In this document: positions 11,455 through 20,562 of the stretch, piece by piece
Layout of the letters: each line of letters begins with the position of its first letter
How positions within the stretch are numbered: the stretch's first letter is position 1
Notes under the pieces: model-generated
What the model saw: only the letters and a program-made list of their open reading frames with translations
What the model was told of the DNA's origin: nothing
Databases searched by the model: none
Assembly: GCA_000226015.1 (NCBI GenBank)
Contig: JH155322.1
Location: 106,943 to 131,291, forward strand
Reading direction: 5' to 3'
DNA: 24,349 nucleotides
DNA from: Mnemiopsis leidyi
Taxonomy: Eukaryota; Ctenophora; Tentaculata; Lobata; Bolinopsidae
Program-made: the position numbers and the translations under genes

Positions 11455-11572
11455 TCATCCATATACCAGCATCCACATGACTACTAATACCAGCATCCAT
11501 TGACTACTAATACCAGCATCCAGATACCAGCATCCATATACCAGCATCCATATACCACTATACCAGCAATCA
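11455..11572. repeat. 13-bp array (left part)
   Basis: Degenerate copies of ataccagcatcca are interspersed with two copies of a longer unit containing tgactactaat. The same family, with cctccc in place of catcca, resumes at 11715-11806, so this is the left part of a disrupted array. Confidence 0.85.
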
Positions 11573-11714
11573 AATTATTCTTATATTTCCCACAATCAGA
11601 CAACGAATGAAAGGCAGAACAATTCTAATAAATCTTCATTACGAGGTGGAACGCTTTCATTACATCATCAGCACCTCAAATTATTTGTATAATAGTAGTG
11701 TTGAAAGTATTAAA
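11573..11714. mobile_element. Candidate 142-bp insertion in the 13-bp array
   Basis: This non-repetitive segment separates two parts of a 13-bp array. It is flanked by the 11-mer accagcaatca at 11562-11572 and 11715-11725, which would serve as a target-site duplication. Part of that identity (accagca) is already in the array unit, so only the last four bases are independent evidence. Positions 11675-11699 are identical over 25 nt to 20563-20587, which shows that part of this segment is dispersed. No terminal inverted repeat, tail or coding sequence is seen. A short non-autonomous element is plausible; an unrelated spacer is the alternative. Confidence 0.4.
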
Positions 11715-11806
11715 ACCAGCAATCAGCATCCATAAACCATGATTTAGATACCAGCAGCCTCCCTATACAGCCTCCCTATACAGCCTCCCTATACAGCCTC
11801 CAGATA
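11715..11806. repeat. 13-bp array (right part)
   Basis: After one or two degenerate copies, four exact-period copies occupy 11755-11806: cagcctccctata three times, then cagcctccagata. The unit differs from the left array (cagcatccatata) by only two A-to-C changes, so both parts share an origin. Confidence 0.93.
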
Positions 11807-12090
11807 TCCAAGTACGCACAATCACCATCCAACCTGCAGAGTCACGGTCTGAATCCGTCCAACTGTATAACCATTAACCAGTCTGCGGTTTTGTAGTTAA
11901 CGTCGTTGGAGTGACATAATCAGGTACCCGCACGAGCGTCGAAAATCACTAAAACCAATTTCCTGCAAATGGGGGAACCGGTATAGATCGGTGATTTGCA
12001 TTATGTTATGGCTACAGGAATAATGGACACGTGGCTGCAGCTGTCACTAAAAACTTGGCCTTCAGGTTCAAAGAATTAATGCTGCCAGTT
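11807..12090. other. Unique stretch before the microsatellite
   Basis: Nothing coding is supported. TGCAAAT (11964-11970) and ATTTGCA (11994-12000) form an inverted pair, and ATTTGCAT at 11994-12001 is an octamer-type (POU) site on the minus strand. Confidence 0.4.
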
Positions 12091-12988
12091 TCTCTCTCTC
12101 TCTCTCTCNNNNNNNNNNNNNNNNNNNNNNNNNNNNNNNNNNNNNNNNNNNNNNNNNNNNNNNNNNNNNNNNNNNNNNNNNNNNNNNNNNNNNNNNNNNN
12201 NNNNNNNNNNNNNNNNNNNNNNNNNNNNNNNNNNNNNNNNNNNNNNNNNNNNNNNNNNNNNNNNNNNNNNNNNNNNNNNNNNNNNNNNNNNNNNNNNNNN
12301 NNNNNNNNNNNNNNNNNNNNNNNNNNNNNNNNNNNNNNNNNNNNNNNNNNNNNNNNNNNNNNNNNNNNNNNNNNNNNNNNNNNNNNNNNNNNNNNNNNNN
12401 NNNNNNNNNNNNNNNNNNNNNNNNNNNNNNNNNNNNNNNNNNNNNNNNNNNNNNNNNNNNNNNNNNNNNNNNNNNNNNNNNNNNNNNNNNNNNNNNNNNN
12501 NNNNNNNNNNNNNNNNNNNNNNNNNNNNNNNNNNNNNNNNNNNNNNNNNNNNNNNNNNNNNNNNNNNNNNNNNNNNNNNNNNNNNNNNNNNNNNNNNNNN
12601 NNNNNNNNNNNNNNNNNNNNNNNNNNNNNNNNNNNNNNNNNNNNNNNNNNNNNNNNNNNNNNNNNNNNNNNNNNNNNNNNNNNNNNNNNNNNNNNNNNNN
12701 NNNNNNNNNNNNNNNNNNNNNNNNNNNNNNNNNNNNNNNNNNNNNNNNNNNNNNNNNNNNNNNNNNNNNNNNNNNNNNNNNNNNNNNNNNNNNNNNNNNN
12801 NNNNNNNNNNNNNNNNNNNNNNNNNNNNNNNNNNNNNNNNNNNNNNNNNNNNNNNNNNNNNNNNNNNNNNNNNNNNNNNNNNNNNNNNNNNNNNNNNNNN
12901 NNNNNNNNNNNNNNNNNNNNNNNNNNNNNNNNNNNNNNNNNNNNNNNNNNNNNNNNNNNNNNNNNNNNNNNNNNNNNNNNNNNNNNNN

Positions 12989-13038
<50 letters not shown>
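12091..13038. repeat. (TC)n microsatellite with an 880-N assembly gap
   Basis: Eighteen bases of TC lie left of the gap and fifty bases of TC (12989-13038) lie right of it. The gap (12109-12988) is 880 N. The same motif on both sides indicates that a long (TC)n tract collapsed or blocked the assembly. The true length is unknown, and any reading frame drawn across it is meaningless. Confidence 0.97.
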
Positions 13039-13041
<3 letters not shown>

Positions 13042-13280
13042 AACCGCGTAGTAGCCGGATCGCCTTAATTATTTGACCACACAAAGTTTCGCGGACTCCT
13101 GTTTGTAATCTGTAGAGCTGTAACAGAGGCTGTAGTCGACTCCCTCTACGTTCGGTGGATATATATCTTTAATAAAACTACATAAGTGTCCACAAGAACA
13201 ATTACTCTGCTTCTTCGCTCGTCCGCCGCCGCTCAGGAGAGCTTTCCCTTGACAGGTTGTCTTCATGTTCTGCATTTGCC

Positions 13281-13673
13281 ATGATGCCCTCCATATGTGC
13301 TTTCTTCGCTTGCTGTCGGCCACCTCGACGCCGTAAAAACGTCGTCGGACCAAAAGAGGAACGAGATAGAACAGATGTGCGACCAAGGAAGAAAACATCG
13401 TCTCATCGCAGGGAGTTTTGTTCGTCGGGGAAAAACGGAATGACTGGTAAAATCTACCGATCTCGCATACCCAGCAGAGAAAGTCTTGCGGAGGAAAGAA
13501 CGTCGTCATGCCGACACGACATGACGTCACACTTTATACACAACGGGAGGGAGGTTAAAATCGCAAGGAGGACATCGGAACGGAACAGTTACAAGCGTGA
13601 TAGGAGAAACTCCGTTATCAGCTCGGAGCGGTTCGGTTCTTCTGTGAGTATTCAACTTGGCTGTGTTTCTTAA
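13281..13673 (+). CDS. Hypothetical open frame in a CpG-rich block
   Basis: An ATG-initiated frame of 130 codons runs through the most CpG-rich part of the window. The product would be very basic, with repeated R, K and S (RPPRRRKNV near the start, ERNSYKRDRR near residue 105) and no domain I recognise. A splice-donor-like GTGAGT lies inside it at 13644-13649, so if the block is transcribed the frame may end there as an exon. An overlapping minus-strand frame (13069-13530) is equally open, which points to composition rather than selection as the cause. Low stop density in locally GC-richer DNA is the simplest explanation, so this is reported as a weak candidate. Confidence 0.15.
   Translation: MMPSICAFFACCRPPRRRKNVVGPKEERDRTDVRPRKKTSSHRREFCSSGKNGMTGKIYRSRIPSRESLAEERTSSCRHDMTSHFIHNGREVKIARRTSERNSYKRDRRNSVISSERFGSSVSIQLGCVS
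13522..13541 (+). promoter_or_regulatory. CRE plus TATA-like box in a CpG-rich block
   Basis: TGACGTCA (13522-13529) is followed within a few bases by a TATA-like tttata (13533-13538), inside a segment (about 13200-13660) with many CpG dinucleotides against an AT-rich background. A donor-like GTGAGT lies about 105 bp downstream. This arrangement would fit a promoter with a short first exon on the plus strand. The start site is not visible from sequence alone. Confidence 0.3.
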
Positions 13674-13746
13674 TGTTGCGATTAAACCTCTATTCCTATG
13701 TTCAACTGTGACGATCAATAGCTTTGTATATTTTCTAAATCTACTT

Positions 13747-13788
13747 ATAAAGTTATAGCTGAATAAAGCTGATAAAGTTATAGCTGAA
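13747..13788. repeat. 17-bp direct repeat, period 25
   Basis: ataaagttatagctgaa is present at 13747-13763 and 13772-13788. Confidence 0.88.
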
Positions 13789-16098
13789 CCCTCTAAATTT
13801 TATGTAAATTGTGATCCAATCTTGTAATGCCCGTCGTACGAAAGAAGTAGCCGTGTAAAGTGTATGGAAACGACTCGATTGATAAAAAAGTTTTCAGATA
13901 CGCAGCCAGCGGGAAATTTGTAAATCAGTCCCCCTCACGGCCTCTGGCTCGTTTGTAAAAAGGAGCTCGTTCAAAGGATAAAATAAGAAAGTAACATGTT
14001 TGTCAGCGCTATATAACTAACTACTTGAGTAGTTTTGCGGTTGAATAAAGAGGAGCTCCATCGTACTGATTGTGATACTGATAGTTGTATCAGCGTTCAT
14101 TTTCCATGGGTGGGCGGCCAACTGGTACCCAGTCGTGAATTACAATTCGTGGACATCGCCCGCCGTGGCAAATTTGCTAATGCACAAGTAAAATATTTGA
14201 ATCGAATTTGGTTAATCCGATGTTTGGCCATCACATTGCATACGTAGTATCGAAATTATGAAATTTAAAAGAATGGCTCACAAAAATTTTAAATGATTCC
14301 AGTTATTGACAGCTCAGATATCGCTGACGCACTTGATTTTAAGTGTGACTCAAGAATTTGTGACATCTATTCAACGCAAATTGTGTCTTTCGATGAAGTT
14401 CATGTTCGGTATATTACTTTATTTATGGGCATTATTGACTACGAAGGTATTTCAATTCAACGGAATCCAATGTCGTGGTGATTCTTAGAGCCATGAACTC
14501 ATGGAGGCCCCATTTATTCTGTCAAATTTGAAGATTTAAATCTCTGTTTGCAAGTATAGTGTCACAAATAAAAACCGATGATAAATTAAAATTTAAATCG
14601 TAGTTCGCACAATATCGGTTCTGGTCTTAGAAGATTTTAACCTGTATGTAACTGTAATGCTATTAGATAGGCCCTAATTAATGATATTATTCCAATTCCA
14701 TATTCATCGGCCATTGCCCTCATATATTGAGCTCCATGTTGGTTAATACTTAATCTTGTAAATGTAAGATTCAAGTCTGCGTCTTAAAACAGTCATATCT
14801 AAATCATACAATAGGAATACCCACAATAGACTTAGTGTACACACGCTCGAATTCAGCTCCAAGACACGAGACTAGCGACAATGACTAGTTTTAAGTTCAT
14901 CTAACGGCTGTGTTACCTCACGTGATTTGTTCTGATCTAAATAATTACACAGCTGCCCCATGACGTATAGTCTACAATTATACACCAAACTCGTCACTAT
15001 CTATCAATTTTCGTTCAATATCCGCCCTGCTTACATGTTGGTGCTATGAGTGATTTGGTTGCTTCAACTGTCTGACTTTACTGCTGCAAATTATGGTCAA
15101 TGCTTTGATATGAAGGATATATTATCCGCCCTATCTATTTCTTCCAAATATATTACCTCAATTACTGCAAGCGCAAGCCCAGGATGCAGCCGAAAATTGA
15201 ATGAAGTCAAATTAATTCCAACGAGTCGCTTAGCTTGAGGAGTAAAATAAATTCTGTTGTTAAACTCATTATCAATCATGCGACTTCTAGTTAAAGCTTC
15301 ACTGCAGTACTTAATTAAAGAATCAAGGAGCTAGATACATAATGTGGAAATATTGCAGTCAGCTGCTAGAAATTTCTTACTGTTCATGATTTGAAATACA
15401 CCAAAATACCATTTATGTTTTCTTATCGCTTGGACAAAAAGCTTGTAGTGTAACTGCGACGAGTAAGCTCATAACCCGCTCGTTTTCAATAAAGAAGCTT
15501 AGTTGTCAAAGTTAGGGTCTTCTGAGCCATGCTTATTGCACAGGCTTGATATTGACAAGAAATGACGATAAAGACTTAAAACATAAATATCAAAATTGTA
15601 AGTAATAATTCAAAATTAAAGTTGAATCGCTGGAGGTATCTGACGGGATGTCCTTTGTTGAATTATGATGTACGATAATCTATATGTTAGGACGAACGTT
15701 ATATAATATTGTTCATAATGTTTCTGAAATTATAAATTCACTATGAAGTCGCCAACAGTACTATGATTTTAAATAAAACATAACAAACCACATGGAGTAA
15801 TGTTTCTCTATATTGCGTTAAGATAGTGACAGCCGACTGTATATAGTAGTGTAAAAACACAATCAGACCCAGAGCTAATCAACTTATTTCAAAAGTAAAT
15901 CTCATAAAAGCAGTGCTAACAAATGTACATTATTGCAAAATTAAAAACTTTGCCAAATTTCAAAATGTTCTAAATTATGTCATCCCTGATCCTAAAAGTA
16001 TCTGAAAACATCTTCCTTCTGAGCTGCCCGTTTGAATTTAAACTGATCCTTAAAAAGGAAGTTCAATTAGTTCTTATATCTGATGTGCGCTGTTAGTT
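13789..16098. other. Long unique AT-rich stretch
   Basis: No gene is recognised. Open frames at 14035-14247 (plus) and 15097-15279 (minus) have fairly balanced amino-acid composition but no start, splice or domain evidence. The second copy of the 17-mer cagctgccccatgacgt is at 14950-14966. Confidence 0.55.
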
Positions 16099-16172
16099 AA
16101 AAAATACAGTCTTAAAAAGTCTTATAAAAGTATTATAAAAGTCTTACAAAAGACCTTAAAAGACCTGTAAAA
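16099..16172. repeat. 11-bp repeat with phased A-tracts
   Basis: Six degenerate units of 10-11 bp of the type gtcttataaaa run from 16109 to 16172. A-tracts of four or more begin at 16099, 16114, 16126, 16137, 16148, 16158 and 16169, so most are spaced 10-12 bp. A-tracts in phase with the helix are known to give intrinsic curvature. Confidence 0.8.
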
Positions 16173-16237
16173 TCTGCTATTGCAAGGAAGTTTCACTTTA
16201 ACAATCCAATTAAGTTTATTGCTTTTTCGCTTCAGGT
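16173..16237. other. Short unique spacer
   Basis: Nothing is recognised. Confidence 0.5.
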
Positions 16238-16607
16238 TTACTTTTTTGCTCCATAAGTGATTTGATTGCTAACACTTTCAAGGCCTAGAATACATACCAC
16301 AAACTGTGGTAGTTTGAATATATCTAATAAATCTGATCGCTTTATTTTGTGCAAATGTCCTTTTACCTTTATCAATGAGTGACTCAGTATCATTTGCTTG
16401 GAGGATGTTTTTTCAATCGAATATTGAGGAAAGTACATTCTTCCACCTTGAAAATGTTGTCCTAACAACAAATCAAGACGGATCCAGCTTGCAGAGCTAT
16501 CATATTCCCACCACGTTTCCACCTGCCCCTTCGTTACGTCACCTCCGGTAATTGTCTCCGTGTAATCCAGCTGTACCCAGCATGGCTCTAATTCTAGTCT
16601 GGTGACT
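16238..16607 (-). CDS. Candidate 3' exon, unknown product
   Basis: On the minus strand a strong 3' splice-site sequence (tctttttcctcag) ends at 16608. One nucleotide later a frame stays open for 122 codons to a TAA at 16238. There is no ATG near its beginning, which fits an internal or terminal exon rather than a start. The first 45 residues have a natural-looking composition, with several W and acidic residues (VETWWEYDSSASWIRLD near residue 29), and GC is higher there than in the flanks. A possible donor, CAG before GTGGAA, at 16523/16522 would shorten the exon to about 85 bp. I recognise no domain. A chance frame beside a chance acceptor remains possible. Confidence 0.25.
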
Positions 16608-17184
16608 CTGAGGAAAAAGACCTCAACACACGCGATCTACCAGGTGTGTGGAGGACTCGGTCTTTTCTCCCGCACCAGCGTTCTCAGAGTCGGCCCGGAA
16701 TCTCTCACGTGTTTTTATCGTGGCTATTGACTGCCTGGTCCATTGGTATTCATTCGGCATCCCTCTTGTCCGTCTTCTTCCATTAGCTATTAGTATATAC
16801 ACCAGCTGTTTGGTTTTTGTTAAATTTAACATTTCCATAATCCCCTCGCTGAGGGCCGGGGCCCGGGTTATCAGGTTTACTTTCACACACTCCATATTTA
16901 CATTTCACGGGTTATCTTTGTGGCTCTTCTTCTAACCGAACAACTGACAAAGCAGCTGAATGAGGTCGGGTCTATCCTCCCAGCTCACAAACCATACCTG
17001 TAGCTCCAGCTGTAAGTGTATTTGCTCTTGTCCCTTACCCCGTGGTCGGTTATGGCGTCATTTGCGCTACCCTTTTTTGTACCTCCGAGCAACCGCCAGC
17101 CCATCAAGAACTACCAATCTTAAGAGATCAACAATACGTTTAATACGCTGCTCGCACTGGTAGATTATTGAATCAATACCGCTA
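16608..17184. other. GC-richer stretch, no supported gene
   Basis: Both strands have open frames over 16623-16935 (90 and 95 codons). They shadow each other and neither has a recognisable domain. If the minus-strand exon at 16238-16607 is real, upstream exons could lie here, but no convincing donor was found. Confidence 0.4.
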
Positions 17185-17192
17185 TGACGTCA
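17185..17192. promoter_or_regulatory. CRE octamer
   Basis: TGACGTCA occurs here, a perfect CREB/ATF site, but without a clear TATA box or initiator beside it. Confidence 0.25.
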
Positions 17193-17911
17193 TGCAGTCA
17201 GCTGACAGTTCTATTGTTTACCAAGCTTTAACGTCCTGGGCTAATGGACAAGATAGCTCTCCTGTGATCCATTAGCTGGGAGGCAGGACAATCAGCGATA
17301 TTATAGTTCGGCAGGAGGAACATAGCTCTGACACCGAGATAGGCTGACCTGTATACGCTCGATTGAGAAGGTGAATGGTAACTACGTCACAGAACGATAG
17401 ACTACGGTTTACAATGTGGGGTGCAGGTTTCTTGGAACAAGACCATGTTATAATATGCAGGGCAGCCCCTGATACAGCCGTCCTTTTCAGTGTGGATACT
17501 CTTGGTTGTGGCTTTTTTTGGTTTGCGATAGTTGGAGTTTACTGAAGACTGGATTGGCGAATTACATAAGACTTCGCAGACTTGTGAACTGAAATTAACA
17601 AGTTTTATTGTACTGCATAACCAGCTTCTGATATATTCGATAGAAAAGTTTGATGTCAGTCACCTGCTCGCTCACCTCAGCTTGAACTGTCTGCGGTAAT
17701 CAGGCAGAGTATTTTGGGAACCAGAGTTTCCTCCCCTAGTTAGATACACTAATATCCTTAGCAGTTGGCAATGTTTCTCTGCTGTTACATGTTACAGTTG
17801 TACCTGAGTACATTATGTTCAGCAGTGTCATATGTAAGGGCAATTAATTTCCTTCGCCGTTCTGGAACGACCTTCTGCACTCTGGTCCGCTTGTTCCGCA
17901 CATCTGACACG
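17193..17911. other. Unique non-coding stretch
   Basis: Nothing is recognised on either strand. Confidence 0.5.
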
Positions 17912-18072
17912 TGTATGTTCGTATGTCGGTCTGTGTGTGTGTGTCAGTCTGTGCGGTGTGGTCTGCCACATTATCTGCCCGAAAGACAAAGATGGTAATT
18001 ATATGGACCAACAATTGGCAGACAGACACACACCAAACAGACGCACGCACACACACACAGACGTACATACAA
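17912..18072. repeat. Fold-back with GT-rich and CA-rich arms
   Basis: A left arm (about 17912-17970, tgtatgt, then a GT run, then gtctgcca) is matched by an imperfect reverse-complement arm (about 18015-18072, tggcagac, then a CA run, then acataca). They enclose a non-repetitive centre of about 45 nt. The arms agree outside the simple GT/CA part (tgtatgt and tctgcca), so this is more than two facing microsatellites. No target duplication was found. A MITE-like element or a hairpin-forming transcript source is possible. Confidence 0.5.
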
Positions 18073-18197
18073 GCACGCCTGAGTTGCTTCAATTGCTGGT
18101 TATGACGTTTCGCTATGGGTTATTATTCATTTCTTTTGTTTATATCATTCACCGGATGACAAATCCTTGTGTCGTGGGGAGTATTATGTAGTTGACT

Positions 18198-18265
18198 TCC
18201 GCATAATAACTAGGTGTTATACAATGCAGATCCGCATAATAACTAGGTGTTATATACAATGCAGA
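18198..18265. repeat. 33/35-bp tandem duplication
   Basis: Two adjacent copies begin tccgcataataactaggtgt. The second has an extra ta dinucleotide (tatatacaat against tatacaat). The near identity indicates a recent duplication. Confidence 0.93.
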
Positions 18266-18656
18266 TCGAGATACGTTCTTATAGTTAGCACCCTGTTGAA
18301 GGTTTAAGTTTCTCTAGATCCATCTTAGCACTTCGTTAAATCGTTATCTGAGTAACAATGTACCGTTAACTTTCGCTCTGCTGCTCAAAAACAAGTTATA
18401 TGAACGTTATAAAGTCCGACAATAATTGATAAGCTCTAGCATTTGATACCAGCTACACATGCCTGCGATATCTAGGTAATTGATGGCTAGCTTTTGTTTA
18501 CAGCTATCTGCTACATTGTACCGACTGTATATAATGGCAGACGATTTGGCTTGGGTCATTACATGTGCCTTGGTCAGTGGCTTCAATGATAATGTCCCCT
18601 AATCCTTTAATTGCACACAAACAGAGACACAGGAATGAACTCATAGTCTCGTTTCA
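18266..18656. other. Unique non-coding stretch
   Basis: Nothing is recognised. Confidence 0.5.
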
Positions 18657-18667
18657 GGGGGGGGGGG
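18657..18667. repeat. G11 homopolymer
   Basis: Eleven consecutive G opens a GC-richer block. A hairpin GGTGAG, cacc, CTCACC follows at 18723-18738. Confidence 0.9.
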
Positions 18668-18788
18668 AGCTAATAAATGGCAATCGCTGCTTTTAAATCG
18701 GTGGATTGATTAGGTTTTTTGGGGTGAGCACCCTCACCGCCCCCCTGTTCCGTGCTTCAGAACGAAGACTCTCGGAGTGTTCTTATCG

Positions 18789-18815
18789 TGACGTCACCCC
18801 GCTCTTCTGACGTCA
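18789..18815. promoter_or_regulatory. Two CRE octamers 19 bp apart
   Basis: TGACGTCA occurs twice (18789-18796 and 18808-18815), both followed by CC-rich sequence, inside a locally GC-rich block. An ATG follows at 18843. Full CREB/ATF octamers are rare by chance, and a close pair is more so. There is no clear TATA box. A promoter or enhancer is plausible, but the direction is uncertain. Confidence 0.4.
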
Positions 18816-18922
18816 CCACTCGGCAACCGTCCAAACTTCATTATGTCTTGCCTGGCACATCATTGCTCCTTGTGCGGGCGGCGCATCATTTCACGGAATG
18901 AGGGGTTTCCCCTTTTTGCTAT

Positions 18923-18945
18923 TGGTGAGATTACTGGTCTCACCA
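18923..18945. other. Perfect 8-bp hairpin
   Basis: TGGTGAGA (18923-18930) and TCTCACCA (18938-18945) flank a 7-nt loop. The left arm contains a donor-like GGTGAGA. A smaller palindrome, GGGGtttCCCC, lies just upstream at 18902-18912. Confidence 0.6.
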
Positions 18946-18949
18946 CGCT

Positions 18950-18993
18950 GCTATGTTGTTGCTATGTTGTTGCTATGTTGTTGCTATGTTTTT
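18950..18993. repeat. 11-bp tandem repeat, 4 copies
   Basis: Copies of gctatgttgtt fill 18950-18982, and a fourth copy ends in ttttt (18983-18993). Confidence 0.95.
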
Positions 18994-19167
18994 CCTACCT
19001 CCACTCTACTAAGCCGATATTCACCTGGTTTACTCTACATCTGTTAAACCTTCCGAGAATCAGCAGGATGGTTCTCAAGAGGGAGGAGTGGTTGATGGTT
19101 ATGATGGTCATCAGCTTTTCTCATCAAAGTGTGGCAACTAGCAGGACTTCAGTCATGCTTTATACTC

Positions 19168-19322
19168 TGACTCAATTGTTAATGTATGTGACTCAATAGT
19201 TAATATATCTGACTCAATTATTTAGATATTTGACTCGATAGTTAAGATATTTTACTCAATAGTTAATATATTAGACTCGAAAGTCAAGATATTTGATTAT
19301 TTGACTCCAAGGTAAAGATATT
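19168..19322. repeat. 21-bp array carrying AP-1-like motifs
   Basis: Seven copies of a 21-bp unit (type tgactcaatagttaatatat) have exact spacing, except for 8 extra bases (19294-19301) before the last copy. The first three copies contain TGACTCA, the AP-1 consensus. Later copies carry one-base variants (TGACTCG, TTACTCA, AGACTCG, TGACTCC). The exact 21-bp period would place the motifs on the same face of the helix. Confidence 0.92.
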
Positions 19323-20116
19323 TTGCTATTGTCAAAATAGTTCTAGGTTTTTACGTCGTTGATAAGTTCAGCTATCGCTAAATTCTCAGAGAATCATCGT
19401 CTTGCGTAAATTTACGGAAAAACGTGGCTCAGTTAGTCAAATCTTATTCCACACGATACCAACAGAAACAGTTAGTTATCCGAAGTACTAATTTTCAAGA
19501 TCTAAAACTTAACATCCCTCCCTCTAGAATTGCCAGATAGATTCAGGAACATTCTGCTCGTGATTTCGGGGGTTATACGCACCACGCAGCTGTATGAAAT
19601 TAGATCGGCCGTGTTCTGCGAACCACTCTAAACTGTCACCAGCCTTTGTTGGATACATTTCCATCCGCCTTACCTGTGTTTCATTATAAGAGATGAGCCG
19701 CCTGTTTCGGTTTTAGCTACGCAGTGTACTCAGTGTAAATGTTTCAACGTTTCATTAGCATTGCTCTTCCCCGGCAAGGTCCTATGTCCTTTATACTGCT
19801 ATAGCTAGAACATCTGTTGTGCTTGTAGGGATTCCGGTGTAATCTCTCGGAGAGAATTACTACTGAACATTTTCACATTTTAGATCTGTTACGTGAGATC
19901 GACAGTTATACTTCCCCTTTTGACCTCGCCGTTGATTACCTTCGTTTTGATAAAAGTTGCTGCATTTTGAAGTTTTCCATCTCCTTTAGAATCACCTCTT
20001 CCCAAAAATAAAACTGAATTTTTAACGTTCAGATTTTAGTCTCAATGTGAAAAAAATTATACCAAGTATCCGGGCTTGTTCGAAGACAAGAGATGCCCTT
20101 GATAGACAGGGGTCCT
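19323..20116. other. Unique non-coding stretch
   Basis: Nothing coding is recognised. A small imperfect hairpin (TCTCTCggAGAGA core) lies at 19839-19860. Confidence 0.5.
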
Positions 20117-20161
20117 CCCACCACCCCCACCACCCCCACTACTCCGACCACTCCGACCAGG
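20117..20161. repeat. 9-bp C-rich tandem repeat, 5 copies
   Basis: Units cccaccacc, cccaccacc, cccactact, ccgaccact and ccgaccagg follow each other, bounded by ggtcc on both sides. The minus strand is G-rich. The repeat would read as Pro-Thr-Thr on the plus strand, but no surrounding gene is evident. Confidence 0.9.
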
Positions 20162-20562
20162 GTCCACCCTAAGTATGGAGATTGTGGAAAGTCCATATCT
20201 TTACCTTTACTCGTCAGAAAGGTACCGAGTTCTAAAACCATGATTTATCACTCCTTCAGCAAGGATCAAAAAATTCGGTTTTATGACCCCCCCTCCTTTT
20301 TATCATGTTATCAAAATATACATCGGACAACTTTTTGATCTATAAATTGCGATTATTTTGTATTGTTATTTTACTTAACAAATTTTTTTCAGGTGAGTGT
20401 GCACTCTGATGCCTTTTCTGTGAGTTTTTGAATTCCTATTTTCAGTAATGATGTTAGATGATCTGATTTGATTGTTACTTTTCTCTGTATGACTAAGAAA
20501 TGCGATCTTTTAGGAAACTTTTTTACTCGAAATAATTTCGAACAGACACGTTCATAATCATT
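20162..20562. other. Unique non-coding stretch
   Basis: Nothing is recognised. gatgttagatga at 20450-20461 also occurs in the next repeat cluster. Confidence 0.5.

Noticed and set aside
12031-13068. A 345-codon open frame across the gap
   Set aside because: Almost all of it is N. The readable ends are (TC)n read as Ser-Leu, so it is an artefact of the gap.
13069-13530. A 153-codon minus-strand frame in the CpG-rich block
   Set aside because: It starts with GTG, has no recognisable domain, and lies opposite an equally open plus-strand frame. Low stop density explains both.
15097-15279. A 60-codon minus-strand frame with balanced composition
   Set aside because: It is short, has no acceptor or conserved motif, and is mirrored by a plus-strand frame over the same bases.
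18843-19199. A 118-codon ATG frame downstream of the paired CREs
   Set aside because: It runs through the 11-bp repeat (giving a Cys/Leu/Val run) and ends in the 21-bp array, so most of it cannot be conserved coding sequence. Only a very short first exon remains thinkable.
20029-20338. Frames with Pro-Thr-Thr or Val-Gly-Val repeats
   Set aside because: They come from the 9-bp C-rich tandem repeat, which is a multiple of three. There is no surrounding coding signal.
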